Part shown: positions 17,171 to 28,939 of the stretch, one piece after another
Numbering within the stretch: the stretch's first letter is position 1
How the letters are laid out: each line of letters begins with the position of its first letter
From: Symsagittifera roscoffensis
Taxonomy: Eukaryota > Xenacoelomorpha > Acoela > Convolutidae
Direction: 5' to 3'
Assembly: GCF_963678635.1 (NCBI RefSeq)
Contig: NC_087068.1
Coordinates: forward strand, 60,782,489 to 60,846,488
DNA length: 64,000 nt
Program-made: the position numbers and the translations under genes
The notes under the pieces: model-generated
Told to the model about the DNA's origin: nothing
What the model saw: the letters and a program-made list of their open reading frames with translations, nothing else
Database searches by the model: none

Positions 17171-18615
17171 TACTCTCCCAAGAATTGTCACCAAGTGTCT
17201 GGATAGTAGGATTTCCTCTTCTTTGTTGTAGGGACTTCTTGAACCACTGTACCTTGTACCACCACTTGAGCTATAGTAAAAATTTTCCCGAAAATCCTAT
17301 CTTAATGGCCAAAAGTTCAAATACTGGCCCCTTTTTTATCTATCTCCTTCAATGTTTCAAGCCACTTGGAACCAAAACTTGTTCGCAGGTATCTTGTAAT
17401 ATCCTGTTAGTTCAAAAACTAATACCAAATTTTTACCAAAGCGTTAAAAGTTTAAACAGGAAAAATAATAAAAAACGTGAAAGATGTGCCCACCTAAATT
17501 TCAAAATTGACAGAGGTCAACCTTTTTCCGAAAAAAACGTCTGGTACTTAATTACCACGCGTTTTCCTCCCCCCTACTAACGATCTTACGGGGTATTTTA
17601 TATCTGGTTCCGTTTCCGTGCCCCCAACTGATCCGACTTAGGTAGCTACCTTGATTCGATTTTACTTTCTGATATCCGCTTCCTAAAATTTACACGTGTG
17701 ATATTCTAATGTAACTAAATCAACGATGACGATTAATTAGTTACTTTAATTTGTCCTCCCTTTTTACAATTTTTAACAGCTAACCTCTAACCTAACCAGC
17801 CCCCCTTCTAACCTTCTCCCTCTTTAGCCCCCCCTCCCCTCTTAAGCCGAAAAATACCTTAAGCGCCAGGTGCTAAACCTCTTGAGAGAAAAACGTAGAC
17901 CTGTCTCCAGGCCTGCTTGTGCAAAAACGTTCCTCAAAAGTGGGGGATTTCGGTTATCCAATTTTACACTTATCTCCTATTATGTATAGCGGATTTTAAC
18001 GATACCCGTTTTGACCAACTTGAGAACTCTAGAACAGCCAAATGCTCCTGGACCACTTTCCCACTCGGCTGGTCACCTCTTCCAGTCAAGTCTCCTAGTG
18101 GTTCGGCCAAATCCTCCTGGATCAACCCAGCCCTCTGTGAACCACTTTACCACTCGGCTGGACACCTTTTCCAGGTAAGTCTCCTAGTTGTCCAGCTAAG
18201 TTGCAAGCTATCTGAAAACCCTCGACCAAGCCCCACACTCTATTGAGGCACTTTATTGAGGTTGCTGGATTAAATTGCTAGATTGACCGAAACGATCGAA
18301 CTTATAAAACAGTATGGGTATACTAATTAACTAATATAAAGGTTTGATCCAACTAATCTGGTGTCAAATTCACTGTCTTTTTGGTTTTATGGTTTTGTTC
18401 CTTTTTCTATTCTTTTTTGGTTTTTTGTTTCGCTTTTTGTCTTTTTGTTCGTGTTTTTGTCCCCCTAGTCACAAACCCCCACCCCCTTACTCGGTTAGCT
18501 AAGCCTCGTTCGGAGAGCGTACCAGGAAGTTTTCTCGAGTTTTACTAAAAAGCTATCACGGTACAACCGGAAGATTTGCACGGAAGAGGTACTCTAGTAG
18601 TCTTGATGTCGTAGA
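17171..18615 (-). other. Rest of the 5' leader of element B
   Basis: No coding signal. The segment is homologous to the leader of C at 22346-23749: both share blocks such as the CCAGTCAAGT/TCCTAGTGGT stretch, the AGGTTTGATCCAACTA block and the CTATCACGGTACAACCGGAAG block. This supports B and C as one subfamily. Confidence 0.6.
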
Positions 18616-18632
18616 AACACCCAGGAGCGCCA
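18616..18632 (-). other. Candidate primer binding site of B
   Basis: The minus strand reads TGGCGCTCCTGGGTGTT, identical to that of A1 although the surrounding leader differs. Confidence 0.5.
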
Positions 18633-19600
18633 TAAAAACACTATGTAACGTTCGTCTACTTCGGTCACATATGAGGCTCAAGAAAAATAGGCCCTAAAAC
18701 CATTGGCTCAAGAGTCAGGGACACTATCTCTTGTGTTTTTCTACCTCAAAACGGTCGGAGCCAATTTGGTTCACTTGCGACATGAGACTACAACCCGTTA
18801 CAGCTTAAAGGCCACTACCAAAATATCCCCCACTCTAGAAAAAAGAGCGTCCCCATACTTAGGTCTCAAAATACCCAAAATACACGAACGCGGTTAAAAA
18901 CAGGGTAGGAACACTTCATTAAGTTACTTTTTATTAGACATTAGAACTTTGATCCATTTCAGATGGATCAACCTAAAACTCGCCTTACCTCAGCATAAAA
19001 ATATGAAACACACTCAAGAAATTCAAATTAGGTACTCACATAACGACACATTCTCTAGAATTGAGCAACATAACAACCATAAAACACACTCAAGAAAACT
19101 AAATTTGGAACTCACATGTCGACACACTCGAGAATCGGGAGCAATTAAATTGATGAGCAACTAAAGAATTAAATACAATAACTTGAGGAGTTCAATACTA
19201 ATAAGTTTTAATAAAAGAAATAAGTTTTGACTCTAGAATTGAGGTTTTAGTCTGAACCATTGGGACACTCCAGCAGTCCACCTTTCCACTGAATGTTCAC
19301 TCTGGTTCAGTTCGAATAATTGTACTCTTCTCTCGCGATTATATCGTCTCCTATTTCAGGATAAGAAGGCTCTACTCGTGTCTTATTTTGTATCCGGAAA
19401 TTGCGAATAGCAATTTCCCACTGTTTTCTTAAGTACTTTCCCGCAATTGTAAATTTGGTCGTTCTGATTTTATTTTCCTATTGTCAGTTGCTGCGAGAAA
19501 GTTGAGCATGACTTGCTTATGTCAAAATTTTGAAAAATTAAATTTCACTCCCAAAACCATGTATCTAGTGTTCCTCAAGGTCAAACTTCCAAATATGACC
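18633..19600 (-). repeat. 5' LTR of element B
   Basis: Homologous to 23767-24563 and 19601-20352. On the minus strand it begins near GGTCATATTTGGAAGTTTG at 19600 and ends at 18633 next to the candidate primer binding site. Near 19008-19135 an internal block of about 70 bp (ACACACTCAAGAAA...) is duplicated in tandem. It abuts the truncated C LTR directly. Confidence 0.7.
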
Positions 19601-20352
19601 GACTGGCACACTTGCGACATGAGACTAAAAACCCTTGTTACAGCTTAAAGGCGACTACCAAAATATCCCCCCACTCTAGAAATAAGAACGTCCCTATACT
19701 CAGGTCTCAAAAACCCAAAACACGCGAACGCCGTTAAAAACTGGGTCGGAACAATCCGTATACTTACTTTTTTTAGACAGTGAAACTTTGATCTGTTTCA
19801 GATGGATCAAACTAAAACTCCCCTTACCTCAGCATAAAAATATGAAACACACTCAAGAAATTCAAATTAGGTACTCACATAACGACACATTCTCTAGAAT
19901 TGAGCATCTAAAATAATAAGTATATCTAGAGTAAATGGGTAATCAAGTTTGATTTGAGGATTTTTAAATGAAAAAGTTTTGGATTGAGAAATTAGTTTTT
20001 TTGCTGGACCATTGGGCAACTTCGGTTGTCCACCTTTCCACCGAAGGTTCACTCTGGTCCACCACTGATCTGCTTGCTTCTCTACACGCGGTCACTCTGC
20101 CTTCTGTTAAGAATGAGACAGCTCTACTCTCTTACAATCTTATAACTGGATTGTGCGAATAGCAATTTCCTACTTTTTTTTCTAAAACTTTTCGCGAAAT
20201 TATTTCGGTTCTTCTGTTTTCTTTATGAACTTTTTTTAGTTATTGCGAGAAACTTGAGCATGACATGCTCAACTCGCGTTTTTGAAAAATTTCATTTTGC
20301 ACCAAAATCACGTCTTTTGCGTTGCTCATGGTCAAACTTCCAAATATGACCA
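19601..20352 (-). repeat. 3' LTR of element C, truncated
   Basis: The minus strand starts TGGTCATATTTGG at 20352 and matches 24563 downwards, but the last 130-140 bp of the LTR are missing. It stops around the CACTTGCGAC block, where the B LTR begins. Confidence 0.7.
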
Positions 20353-20533
20353 TTATCAGATTCAATATTCCTCACAGGTTGCCGTGTGTTATCGCTATCA
20401 ACGTTAGGAAACCACCTAGCCGTAATTTATGTATTCCCTCAGTGATAAGCATCACTGGTCCTTTTACGAAACTCTCTGCACCGAACGTCACGAACGAGGC
20501 TAGTATTTCCACATTCGACAACTTCGTGACAAC
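20353..20533 (-). pseudogene. ORF2 C-terminal fragment in element C
   Basis: The minus-strand reading runs from a TKLSNVEIL segment to LTLIAITHGN. It matches A2 at 50670-50830 and D at 24564-24740. It is joined in frame to the C gag fragment at about 20533, so the ORF across the joint is a deletion fusion. It ends at the LTR, which suggests that ORF2 lies next to the 3' LTR in this subfamily. Confidence 0.7.
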
Positions 20534-21670
20534 ATTAGTGTTCGTGCTGGAGTCCCCTGGTGCACTTGTCGAGTTTGTGGTTCCACTCTTTATGATGGTC
20601 TTGGAACCCCCTGTCACTATGCTCGTTTCACTCCGGGGTAACGCTCTAGACTCCCGCTTAATCCGTTGTGGACCTATAAAGTCGACTCTGTTGCCTTGTG
20701 GTTTGTCTGCGGCCAGTTTATCCTGTGCTATAGAAGAGAGCATCCAGTTTGGACTGTATGGCACAAAAAGTTTCAGCTTCGTCCTTGTGTATTGCATCCA
20801 TTCTAGTCTCAAGGTTCGACAATTTCCCATTCACAGTGTCGTACCGTTTCTTCATTTCTTCAATATCTTTTTTTATAGGTTTTTCGCGCTCGTTGTCGGT
20901 AGTCACTACTTTTTCCGACATCTGTTGTAGCTTATCCTCCGTGGCCCTTACCATGCAATAGTAGTTATCCAGGTTCTCGTTCTGGTTGTGATTTATTTCC
21001 CTCTTTAATTGTAGGCAGTCCTCTTCACTGCACTTCAATTTTTGTCTACTTCATTCAATTTTGTCATCCAGCTCCACCGAGGTTGTTCTTGTTTCCGTAG
21101 TTCGATTATATAGGCTAACTGCTGTTACTTGCGAGGCATCTCCCATTTCTTTCCTGGTTTCCGTCGTTATCGTAGAAACCGTCCCAAAGCTTTTGCTCCT
21201 CTCGATTGCCGTTGTTGCCTCTTCGACTCCAGGTTTCATTCCGACCATCCCAGCACTCTTCTCAGTGAACGACGTTTTCTTCGTTTATGAGTCGTCTTTT
21301 ATCGTCTCTGGTGTGTGGGTTGTCTCTTCTTGATTGCATATTGTTGAGAACTCTTTGGTGTTCTTTTCTTGTTTCACTGTGTTTGGCATCAGAGTTGATT
21401 CCGTTGTCTTGCATTCTATCGCATCTATGCTCTAATCTGTTGTATCCAGATCTGTCTCTTTTGCTGTTACGCATTGCTTATCCAACATTTTCTCTTTCGT
21501 CTTCTGCTCCTTGACGCTTCTTGTGCTGACCAAACTCGCCATTTTTTCTCATTATTTTCGGATTCGTTGGTGTCGGTTTCTTTTTCATTGAGGTATGGCT
21601 CTGCTTAAATCCTGTTCCCTTTCTTTCAGTTAGTGATAAACTGGTTTTCTTCATTATTTTTATGAACATA
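20534..21670 (-). pseudogene. Gag N-terminal fragment of element C
   Basis: The minus strand is similar to the B gag N-terminus: a coiled coil with NLDNYYCMVRATEDKLQQ (about 20940-20985) against B's LDNYFNLARATEEKLQQ, then the SNLETRMDAI and GNRVDF segments. Frameshifts split it into at least four pieces. Everything from capsid to ORF2 is deleted. Confidence 0.75.
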
Positions 21671-21839
21671 TTTTATTTCCGTTAATTCTATTTTGTACAA
21701 GTTCCCATTCAAAAATTTGAAAATTAATAAATATATAAATAATATTCCTAGTTCTTATATGAAACAATTCGAGTTCATAACCCTCTTAGTGTGCATTTTT
21801 ATCTATTTTTGATTTTTTTGGGGTCCTGGTGCCGTTATT

Positions 21840-22345
21840 CGAGTGTTGGGGCACTTCAACACTATCCCAGCAGGTTTTCTAACCCTACGCTCAAGTCTTG
21901 AAACACCTCGCACTGACGCAAGACCTTATTGTTGCTATGTTGGGACGCTTCACACTGTCCCAAGACCTTTCGACCAAGAGTTGGGACACCTCGTTTTGTC
22001 ATAAAACCTCCTGCTCAAGTGTTGGTACACTTCACACTGTCTTAAGACCTTTCTTCTCTAGTGTTGGGACACTTCACACAGTCCCATGACTTTCCTGATC
22101 AAGTTTTGGGTACTTTCCACTGTCTTAAGACCCCCCACTCAAGTTTTAGGACACTTCGCACTGTCCCAAGACCCTTCGTCCAAGTGTTGTGACACTTCGT
22201 ACTGTCCCAAGACTACCTGCTCAAGTGTTGGGAAACTTCGCACTGTCCCACGACCTCCTCTTCGAGTGTTGGGACACATCGCGCTATCCCAAGACCTCTC
22301 GATTCAAGTGTTGGGACAATTGGCACTGTCCCAAGATTTTTTGCT
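21840..22345. repeat. Minisatellite in the leader of element C
   Basis: Units of roughly 37-50 bp contain AAGTGTTGGGACACTT and CACTGTCCCAAGACC, about a dozen imperfect copies. The core GTCCCAAGAC is shared with the 15 bp array of B, so both arrays may derive from one motif. Confidence 0.85.
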
Positions 22346-23749
22346 AAATTTTCCCTAAAAACCCCATTTTCCCCAAAACCCAATCTTACTTATCAAAAAG
22401 TTCTACATACTACCCCGGTGAAATTTCCTCTCTTTTTTGTTCCGATGCAAGCCGAAACACGACTTGTTGATAAGTGACTTATATTCACCTATTTGTCAAA
22501 AGCCGATAAAAAAGATCCGAAAACGTGAACATTTAAGCTAGAAAATTGATGGAAAAAACAGAAAGACGAGTAAACCCAAAACTCGAAGGCGACCAATGTC
22601 GTCCTTTTTGTAAAAAAAGTCTGGTTCCTGATTTTCACGCGTTCCCACGCACACACCCAACCCCCCCCCCCCCCCCCCCCCTGTTAGCGTTCTTATGGGA
22701 TATCCTCCTTTTGGGTTCCAAAAACTGTATATTTCAGATCCCCCTACCCGACCGACCAGGTTACCTATCTTAGTTCGATCTTAAACTCTAGATATCCTCG
22801 CATTGCAACTCTTGTTATGACTCTTATGATGGATCGTCACAAAATCTGGGTCTACCAATATAACTAAATGAACGTTATCGATTGTATAGTTACTACAATT
22901 TATCCCCATTTTTTACAATTTTCGAACACCAAACTCTATCTTAACCAGCCCTTCTTCTAACCTCCCCACTATTTAACCCCCTCTTGAGCCAAAAGTTAAC
23001 TTAAGCGCGATGGGTGCTGAACCTCTGGAGAGAACCTCTGTCTCCAAGCTCTACTCAAGTAAAAACGTATCCTCAAACCAGTGGGTATCCGCATATCCAA
23101 CTTTGAACTTATTCATTATAATGTAATTTGGATTTTAACGATACCCGATTGACCAAAAAGAACAAAAGAACAACACTGTGAGCTCGTCTCTCTTTGCTCT
23201 GATTCCGTGCTGGATGTCTCCTTGGCGTGTCCAGCACCTCTCAGGCCACTTTCCTGAGAACCACTTTCCCACTTGGCTGGTCACCTGTTCCAGTCAAGTA
23301 TCCCAGTGGTCCGCTGAAGTTGCAAGCTATCTGAAAACCCATTACAACGCCCCACACACGGGCACCTGTATAAAGTTGCTGATTGGATCAAAGCGATCGT
23401 TCTTATCAAAAAAAATTGGGTATACTATTTTAATTAATAAAAAGGTTTGATCCAACTATTCTGGTATCAAAGTCACCGTCCTTGTGTTTATTTTACAGTA
23501 TTTTGTTCATGTTTCTTTTCCTTTTCGGTTTTTCTTTTGCTTTTTGTCTAGTGCCCCAATTTATTCGGTTAGCTAGGCCTCTTTTCGGAAAGCGCACCTG
23601 GAATTTCTCTCAAGTTTTCTTAAAAAACTATCACGGTACAACCGGAAGGTTTATGGTTCCCGCTGAACCGAACCACAGGTACTCTAGAAAGGGCATGTAG
23701 CCCGGAGCTGGGTCAAGTGGGTTCAATTTCGTAGCCACGATGTCGTGAG
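22346..23749 (-). other. Rest of the 5' leader of element C, with a C21 homopolymer
   Basis: Homologous to the B leader; no coding signal. A run of 21 C lies at 22661-22681, where B has only CCTCCCCCC. Confidence 0.6.
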
Positions 23750-23766
23750 AACACCCAGGAGTGCCG
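23750..23766 (-). other. Candidate primer binding site of C, degenerate
   Basis: The minus strand reads CGGCACTCCTGGGTGTT, two differences from the 17-mer of A1 and B. Confidence 0.4.
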
Positions 23767-24563
23767 TAAAAACATTATGTTACAGTCGCCTACTTAAATC
23801 ACATATGAGGTTAAAGAAAAATAGGCCCTATACCCTTTGGCTCAACAGTTTTTCTACCTCAAGCGGTAGGAGCCAGTTGGGTTCACTTGCGACAAGAGAC
23901 TAAAACATACCATGAGATTTCCACATACTCAGGTCCCAAAAACCCACAACACGCGAACGCTGTTAAAAACTGGATCGGAACATCACGTATTTTATATACA
24001 TTTTATTAGACAGTGGAACTTTGATCTATTTCAGATCGATCAACCTAAAACTCCCCTTACCTCAACATAACAATTTGAAATACACTCAAGAAATTTAAAT
24101 TATGTACTCACATACCGACACACTCTCTAGAATTGAGCAACTAAATTAAGAAGTAACTCTGGAGTAAATGGGTAATCAAGGTTAACTCGAGGTTTTTTAA
24201 ATGAAAAAGTTTTGGCCTGAGAAATAACTTTTGGTGCTGGACGTTTGGGCAACTTCTGTTGTCCACCTTTCTACCAAAGGTTCACCCTGGTCCACCACTG
24301 ATCGGCTTGCTTCTCTACTTGCGGTCACTCTGCCTTCTGTTAAGAATGAGACAGCTATACTCTCGTACAATCTTATATCTAGATTGTGCGACTAGCAATT
24401 TCCCACTGTTTTTTCTGCTACTTTTCCGCCATTGTAGTTCGGTTCTTCTGTTTTCGGTCTGACCTTTTTTAGTTATTGCGAGAAACTTGAGAAATAAAAT
24501 ATTCATTTCGCCCTGAAACCATGTCTTTTGCGTTGCTCAAGGCCAAACTTCATAATATGACCA
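23767..24563 (-). repeat. LTR shared by elements D (as 3' LTR) and C (as 5' LTR)
   Basis: Full-length LTR of the B/C subfamily, starting TGGTCATATT at 24563 on the minus strand. The sequence before it is ORF2 C-terminus, exactly as before the C 3' LTR at 20352; the sequence after it is a candidate primer binding site and leader. It therefore serves as the 3' end of one internal region and the 5' end of the next. Confidence 0.65.
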
Positions 24564-25918
24564 TTATCAGGTTCATTACCTCACAGGTTGCCGTGTGTTA
24601 TCGCTATCAACGTTAGGAAACAATCTAGCCGTTAACACTTTATCCCTCAGTGATAAGTACCACTTGTCCTTTTACGAAACTCTCCACACCGAATGTCACG
24701 AACGGGTATTTCCACAATCGACAACTTCGTGACTGCCTGAAGGAACTCCCCAATAAAGTATCGGGAGAGCGAAGATTAGACTTTTGCCAGGAAGTATGCG
24801 GTCAATCCTGATCTCAACCCTTCCAGCTTAGTGTCCGTACTGTCAAAGCCTTCTTCTCCCTTTACCTTTTGCGTCCAGAAAGTTCCCAGGGTAACTCTGC
24901 ACATTTTGTTCTCGAGTTCGGCTGAGTTTTCTTCAGCGTTTTCCCCCATGTTCACTTCTTTCACTAAATAACTAAATAGGAACAAATGACGCGGCTATCG
25001 TGGCTACCAGAGGGATCAAGTGCAACCACTTGTTTGCCTCTGACTTTGTTATCAAATCCATTGCGTCCAGGTGAGCTCTTGTCTCTCTGGAGTTCTGTCT
25101 TCTTTCTCCTTCTTCTTTTATCTACATTCCTCGGAACCACAGGTCGTTGGACAGCACCACAATCACTCGATGGTCAGCGCGAAAGCCTGGTTTCAACTTG
25201 AGCTGTCGGCTGAAGTTGGACAGTTCCTACCCCAGTACCTCGTATAGCACCAGCATGTGTAATGAATGGTCTTTAGAACCTCGCATTGTGTGTGAGATGT
25301 CCGACCATACTGCCGGCAATCTGCCCTCAGTGCCCTCAAGTTTCCCATTTCTAATTCACGGTTTGGGGCAGAGATGCTCATATCATAATTTCGTTCCGAG
25401 AGCAACGCCACCTTCACATACACGAACTTCAACCCATCCGGAAGATGTGCTTATCACTGGAGATAGGGCAAACACAGCCTTCGGTGTAATTTTTGAGAAG
25501 GCAACTTCTTTCAGTGTATCAATTATCTCGCCCATCGACTCGAGGATACTTTTTATGGCTGACCATACCGCGTCTTCCGCCGGCGTAGGCTCTCTGAATC
25601 TGCTCAGAAAACATCTACTGCGTAAGTGATCCTTTATGCTGGCAAACACGATCGTGATCGGGTTCCTTCTGTTTGTTGTTGCACTCCAATCGCCATTGAT
25701 ACAGACTTCATCAAGTCCAAGTCGGGTGATGCCAGCATTATCACTTCTGGCCAAAACAGGGACTTTGAGGTGTACTCGAAGTCCGAACTCGCAACCACCA
25801 AAATATTCGCTTTCTGCATTTCCGCTTTATCGTATGCCGCGAAAATAGCTTAATTGTTTCAGAATTTCATCCCACCATATCTCTCGACATTGCCTTCTTG
25901 AGTAACCTGCTTTGGGTA
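24564..25918 (-). pseudogene. ORF2 C-terminal half of element D, copy adjoining the LTR
   Basis: The minus-strand reading begins with ILVVASSDFEYTSKS (about 25810), continues through IVFASIKDHLRS, KAVFALSP and NREL.NLRALRAD, and ends with EVNMGENAEENSAELE and the THG... terminus at the LTR. Frameshifts and stops interrupt it. The same order is seen in A2 at 49580-50850. The GxxDHL and preceding strand resemble SGNH-type motifs, so this may be a second, degenerate SGNH-like domain; that is inference. Confidence 0.6.
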
Positions 25919-26123
25919 CTCTCGTACAATCTTATATCTAGATTGTGCGAGTAGCAATTTCCCACTGTTTTTTCTGCTACTTTTCCGCCATTGTAGTTCG
26001 GTTCTTCTGTTTTCGGTCTGACCTTTTTTAGTTATTGCGAGAAACTTGAGAAATAAAAAATTCATTTCGCCCTGAAACCATGTCTTTTGCGTTGCTCAAG
26101 GCCAATTTTCATAATATGACCAT
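25919..26123 (-). repeat. LTR fragment inside the tandem duplication
   Basis: About 205 bp of LTR start copied together with ORF2 by the 1560 bp duplication; the junction at 25918/25919 joins ORF2 sequence to mid-LTR sequence. Confidence 0.85.
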
Positions 26124-28172
26124 TATCAGGTTCATTACCTCACAGGTTGCCGTGTGTTATCGCTATCAACGTTAGGAAACAATCTAGCCGTTAACTATGT
26201 AATCCCTCAGTGATAAGTACCACTTGTCCTTTTACGAAACTCTCCACACCGAATGTCACGAACGGGTATTTCCACAATCGACAACTTCGTGACTGCCTGA
26301 AGGAACTCCCCAATAAAGTATCGGGAGAGCGAAGATTAGACTTTTGCCAGGAAGTATGCGGTCAATCCTGATCTCAACCCTTCCAGCTTAGTGTCCGTAC
26401 TGTCAAAGCCTTCTTCTCCCTTTACCTTTTGCGTCCAGAAAGTTCCCAGGGTAACTCTGCACATTTTGTTCTCGAGTTCGGCTGAGTTTTCTTCAGCGTT
26501 TTCCCCCATGTTCACTTCTTTCACTAAATAACTAAATAGGAACAAATGATGCGGCTATCGTGGCTACCAGAGGGATCAAGTGCAACCACTTGTTTGCCTC
26601 TGACTTTGTTATCAAATCCATTGCGTCCAGGTGAGCTCTTGTCTCTCTGGAGTTCTGTCTTCTTTCTCCCTCTTCTTTTATCTCCATTCCTCGGAACCAC
26701 AGGTCGTTGGACAGCGCCACAATCACTCGATGGTCAGCGCGAAAGCCTGGTTTCAACTTGAGCTGTCGGCTGAAGTTGGACAGTTCCTACCCCAGTACCT
26801 GGTATAGCACCAGCATGTGTAATGAATGGTCTTTAGAACCTCGCATTGTGTGTGAGATGTCCGACCATACTGCCGGCAATCTGCCCTCAGTGCCCTCAAG
26901 TTTCCCATTTCTAATTCACGGTTTGGGGCAGAGATGCTCATATCATAATTTCGTTCCGAGAGCAACGCCACCATCGCATACACGAACTTCAATCCATCCG
27001 GAAGATGTGCTTATCACTGGAGATAGGGCAAACACAGCCTTCGGTGTAATTTTTGAGAAGGCACCTTCTTTCAGTGTATCAATTATCTCGCCCATCGACT
27101 CGAGGATACTTTTTATGGCTGACCATACCGCGTCTTCCGCCGGCGTAGGCTCTCTGAATCTGCTCAGAAAACATTTACTGCGTAAGTGATCCTTTATGCC
27201 GGCAAACACGATCGTGATCGAGCTCCTTCTGTTTGTTGTTGCACTCCAATTGCCATTGATACAGACTTCATCAAGTCCAAGTCGGGTGATGCCAGCATTA
27301 TCACTTCTGGCCAAAACAGGGACTTTGAGGTGTACTCGAAGTCCGAACTCGCAACCACCAAAATATTCGCTTTCTGCATTTCCGCTTTATCGTATGCCGC
27401 GAAAATAGCTTAATTGTTTCAGAATTTCATCCCACCATATCTCTCGACATTGCCTTCTTGAGTAACCTGCTTTGGGCAAGACCTTTTTTTCACGTGAGAT
27501 GGGGGGGCCCTTTTTTGTTTGAGCATTTTCACATGTTGTCCTATCGGTAGTCTCGTTGTCAGAAATCTTTCTGGTCTTTCTTCTCGATTTCCTTCATTGT
27601 GGTTCAGTATCACGTTCTGCAAAGGTCTCGCATTTACTGGACCCATTGTGTTGTTCGAGGGCAGTCCCTCTAAATTGGCAAACCTCAAGGCAGTTGTGGA
27701 GCTGAAGTTAGTGTCTGCTGCTATCAATCAGTCCACACCTTCAATTGTGTATAGCCCGTTCACGGATGTCCTTGTTCGATTCAGCATCCTCACGGCGTCA
27801 GCTGCAAATTTTACCGTCTGAAGATTCAACTTCATCAAGTCCTGCTTGTAGACATGCCAAGGTGAAGGTTTGGATATTGACCATATCGAAGAGCTTCTGT
27901 CTGGGCGTCGTTCTTCTTGGCTGGTACTCGTAGTTTCTGATCTCGAGGTGCCTGATGTTTGCGTTGTCAAATTTATAGGTCCTAGCCTTCTATGTGGACG
28001 AATCGTCCTTTCTCACTGGCGCTTCTCCCAGTCTGTCCAGTATGTCTGTCCCTTGCACTGGCTCGCTGGATCTTTGCGGCGTCTGGGCCACGTTTCGGAC
28101 TGATCCAAAACGTGTTTCTAGGCCAGGGGGAACAAACGTTGACAGTGTCGGCTCGTTTGTGGCTTCTTCCTT
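26124..28172 (-). pseudogene. ORF2 middle and C-terminal region of element D, upstream copy
   Basis: On the minus strand, after the SGNH domain, a Ser/Thr-rich linker (TSGTSRSETTSTSQEE, about 27920-27967) leads to a PSPWHVYKQDLMKLNLQ segment (about 27817-27866) and FAADAVRMLN, then the ILVVASSDF domain. It matches A2 at 49140-50850. Stops and shifts are present, including near 27420-27500 where the sequence departs from A2. No firm function. Confidence 0.65.
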
Positions 28173-28939
28173 CTAGAGTACTCCGGTGTCGAAGAGCTCG
28201 ACTTCCAAACCATCCAGTCGCTCCTGGAAGACTCGATTCAACCAGCCTTGTCCCCTTATGTTGTCAAAGTGGTTTCCATCGGTGGTGAGTCTGGCCTGAT
28301 CCATTTCTCTGAGGATCATCCGTACAGCATTGCAACTCGCCAGATTTGTCAATAAGTTGTTCTCACCTAAAAACCCTTTCATTATGTCTCCTTCCCGCCG
28401 GTTTCAGCGTTCTTGTGCTCATCGGTACGGTGCAGACGGTCAGTACCGCGCACTTGAATTTGTGCCAGAGAGCAGTAAATAGGCACATCATCATCGACTC
28501 CCACGGTGCCTCTTTTTCATCTGAACCTCTACACACATTGTTTGTCCCTACTACTATCATTACGTTAGGGATTCTTTATGGATTCATTGGCTCCACCATC
28601 CGATACAGCTGGGCTATCCTGGCACCTACAAAGGCCATCACCGTGGTGATTCAGGAAGTTCTGGAGTACTTTCATCAAGCTGTCACCCAGTATCAGATGT
28701 GATGTCCCAAGTAGCAATTGTTGCAGGCTTATTGCCGGACTACAAGTTGGTCGATTGAAGCGGGCTCGCGGATCCGTAACCGGAACTGTGAAGTTGCTTT
28801 TCACCTGGTTGTTCTTCTTCTGCACATCGATTACCCGGGATACTTTCTTCATCGGCATCTCTCTTATCTTCCCTTCCGGGGCTTTGAGAGCATTGCTCAG
28901 TGTGAAACATCTGTCATCCTGGTGGAAACCAAAGAGCAA
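28173..28939 (-). pseudogene. GDSL/SGNH-hydrolase-like domain, start of ORF2 in element D
   Basis: Read across two frameshifts, the minus strand gives an SGNH fold order: HLILGDSLMK with GDSL at 28676-28687 (nucleophile Ser), IVVGTNNVCRG with GTNN at 28537-28548 (oxyanion block), a CAVLTVCTVP strand, and TTDGNHFDN with DGNH at 28269-28280 (Asp/His of the triad). All three blocks are present although the frame is broken, so the ancestral protein probably had an intact triad. Domain length is about 200 aa. SGNH/GDSL esterase-like domains are known in some LTR and non-LTR retrotransposons, where a role in membrane or lipid handling has been proposed. Sequence upstream of about 28900 belongs to another repeat, so the N-terminus is lost or uncertain. 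Confidence 0.7.

Larger units (their letters stand above)
24359..27478. repeat. Recent 1560 bp tandem duplication across the LTR/ORF2 junction of D
   Basis: 24359-25918 and 25919-27478 are almost identical; only scattered single-base changes and one small indel are visible by eye. Each unit holds about 205 bp of LTR start plus about 1355 bp of ORF2. The two copies of one embedded minus-strand frame (24776-24985 and 26336-26545) are identical in sequence. Confidence 0.95.

Noticed and set aside
16153-17231. Plus- and minus-strand proteins of repeated CPKTTVPR- or LGTVVLGQ-type units
   Set aside because: Products of the 15 bp minisatellite, which has no stop in several frames; no homologous gene in C or A.
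24776-24985. Separate small gene (identical frames at 24776-24985 and 26336-26545)
   Set aside because: They are pieces of the broken ORF2 C-terminus duplicated by the 1560 bp repeat.
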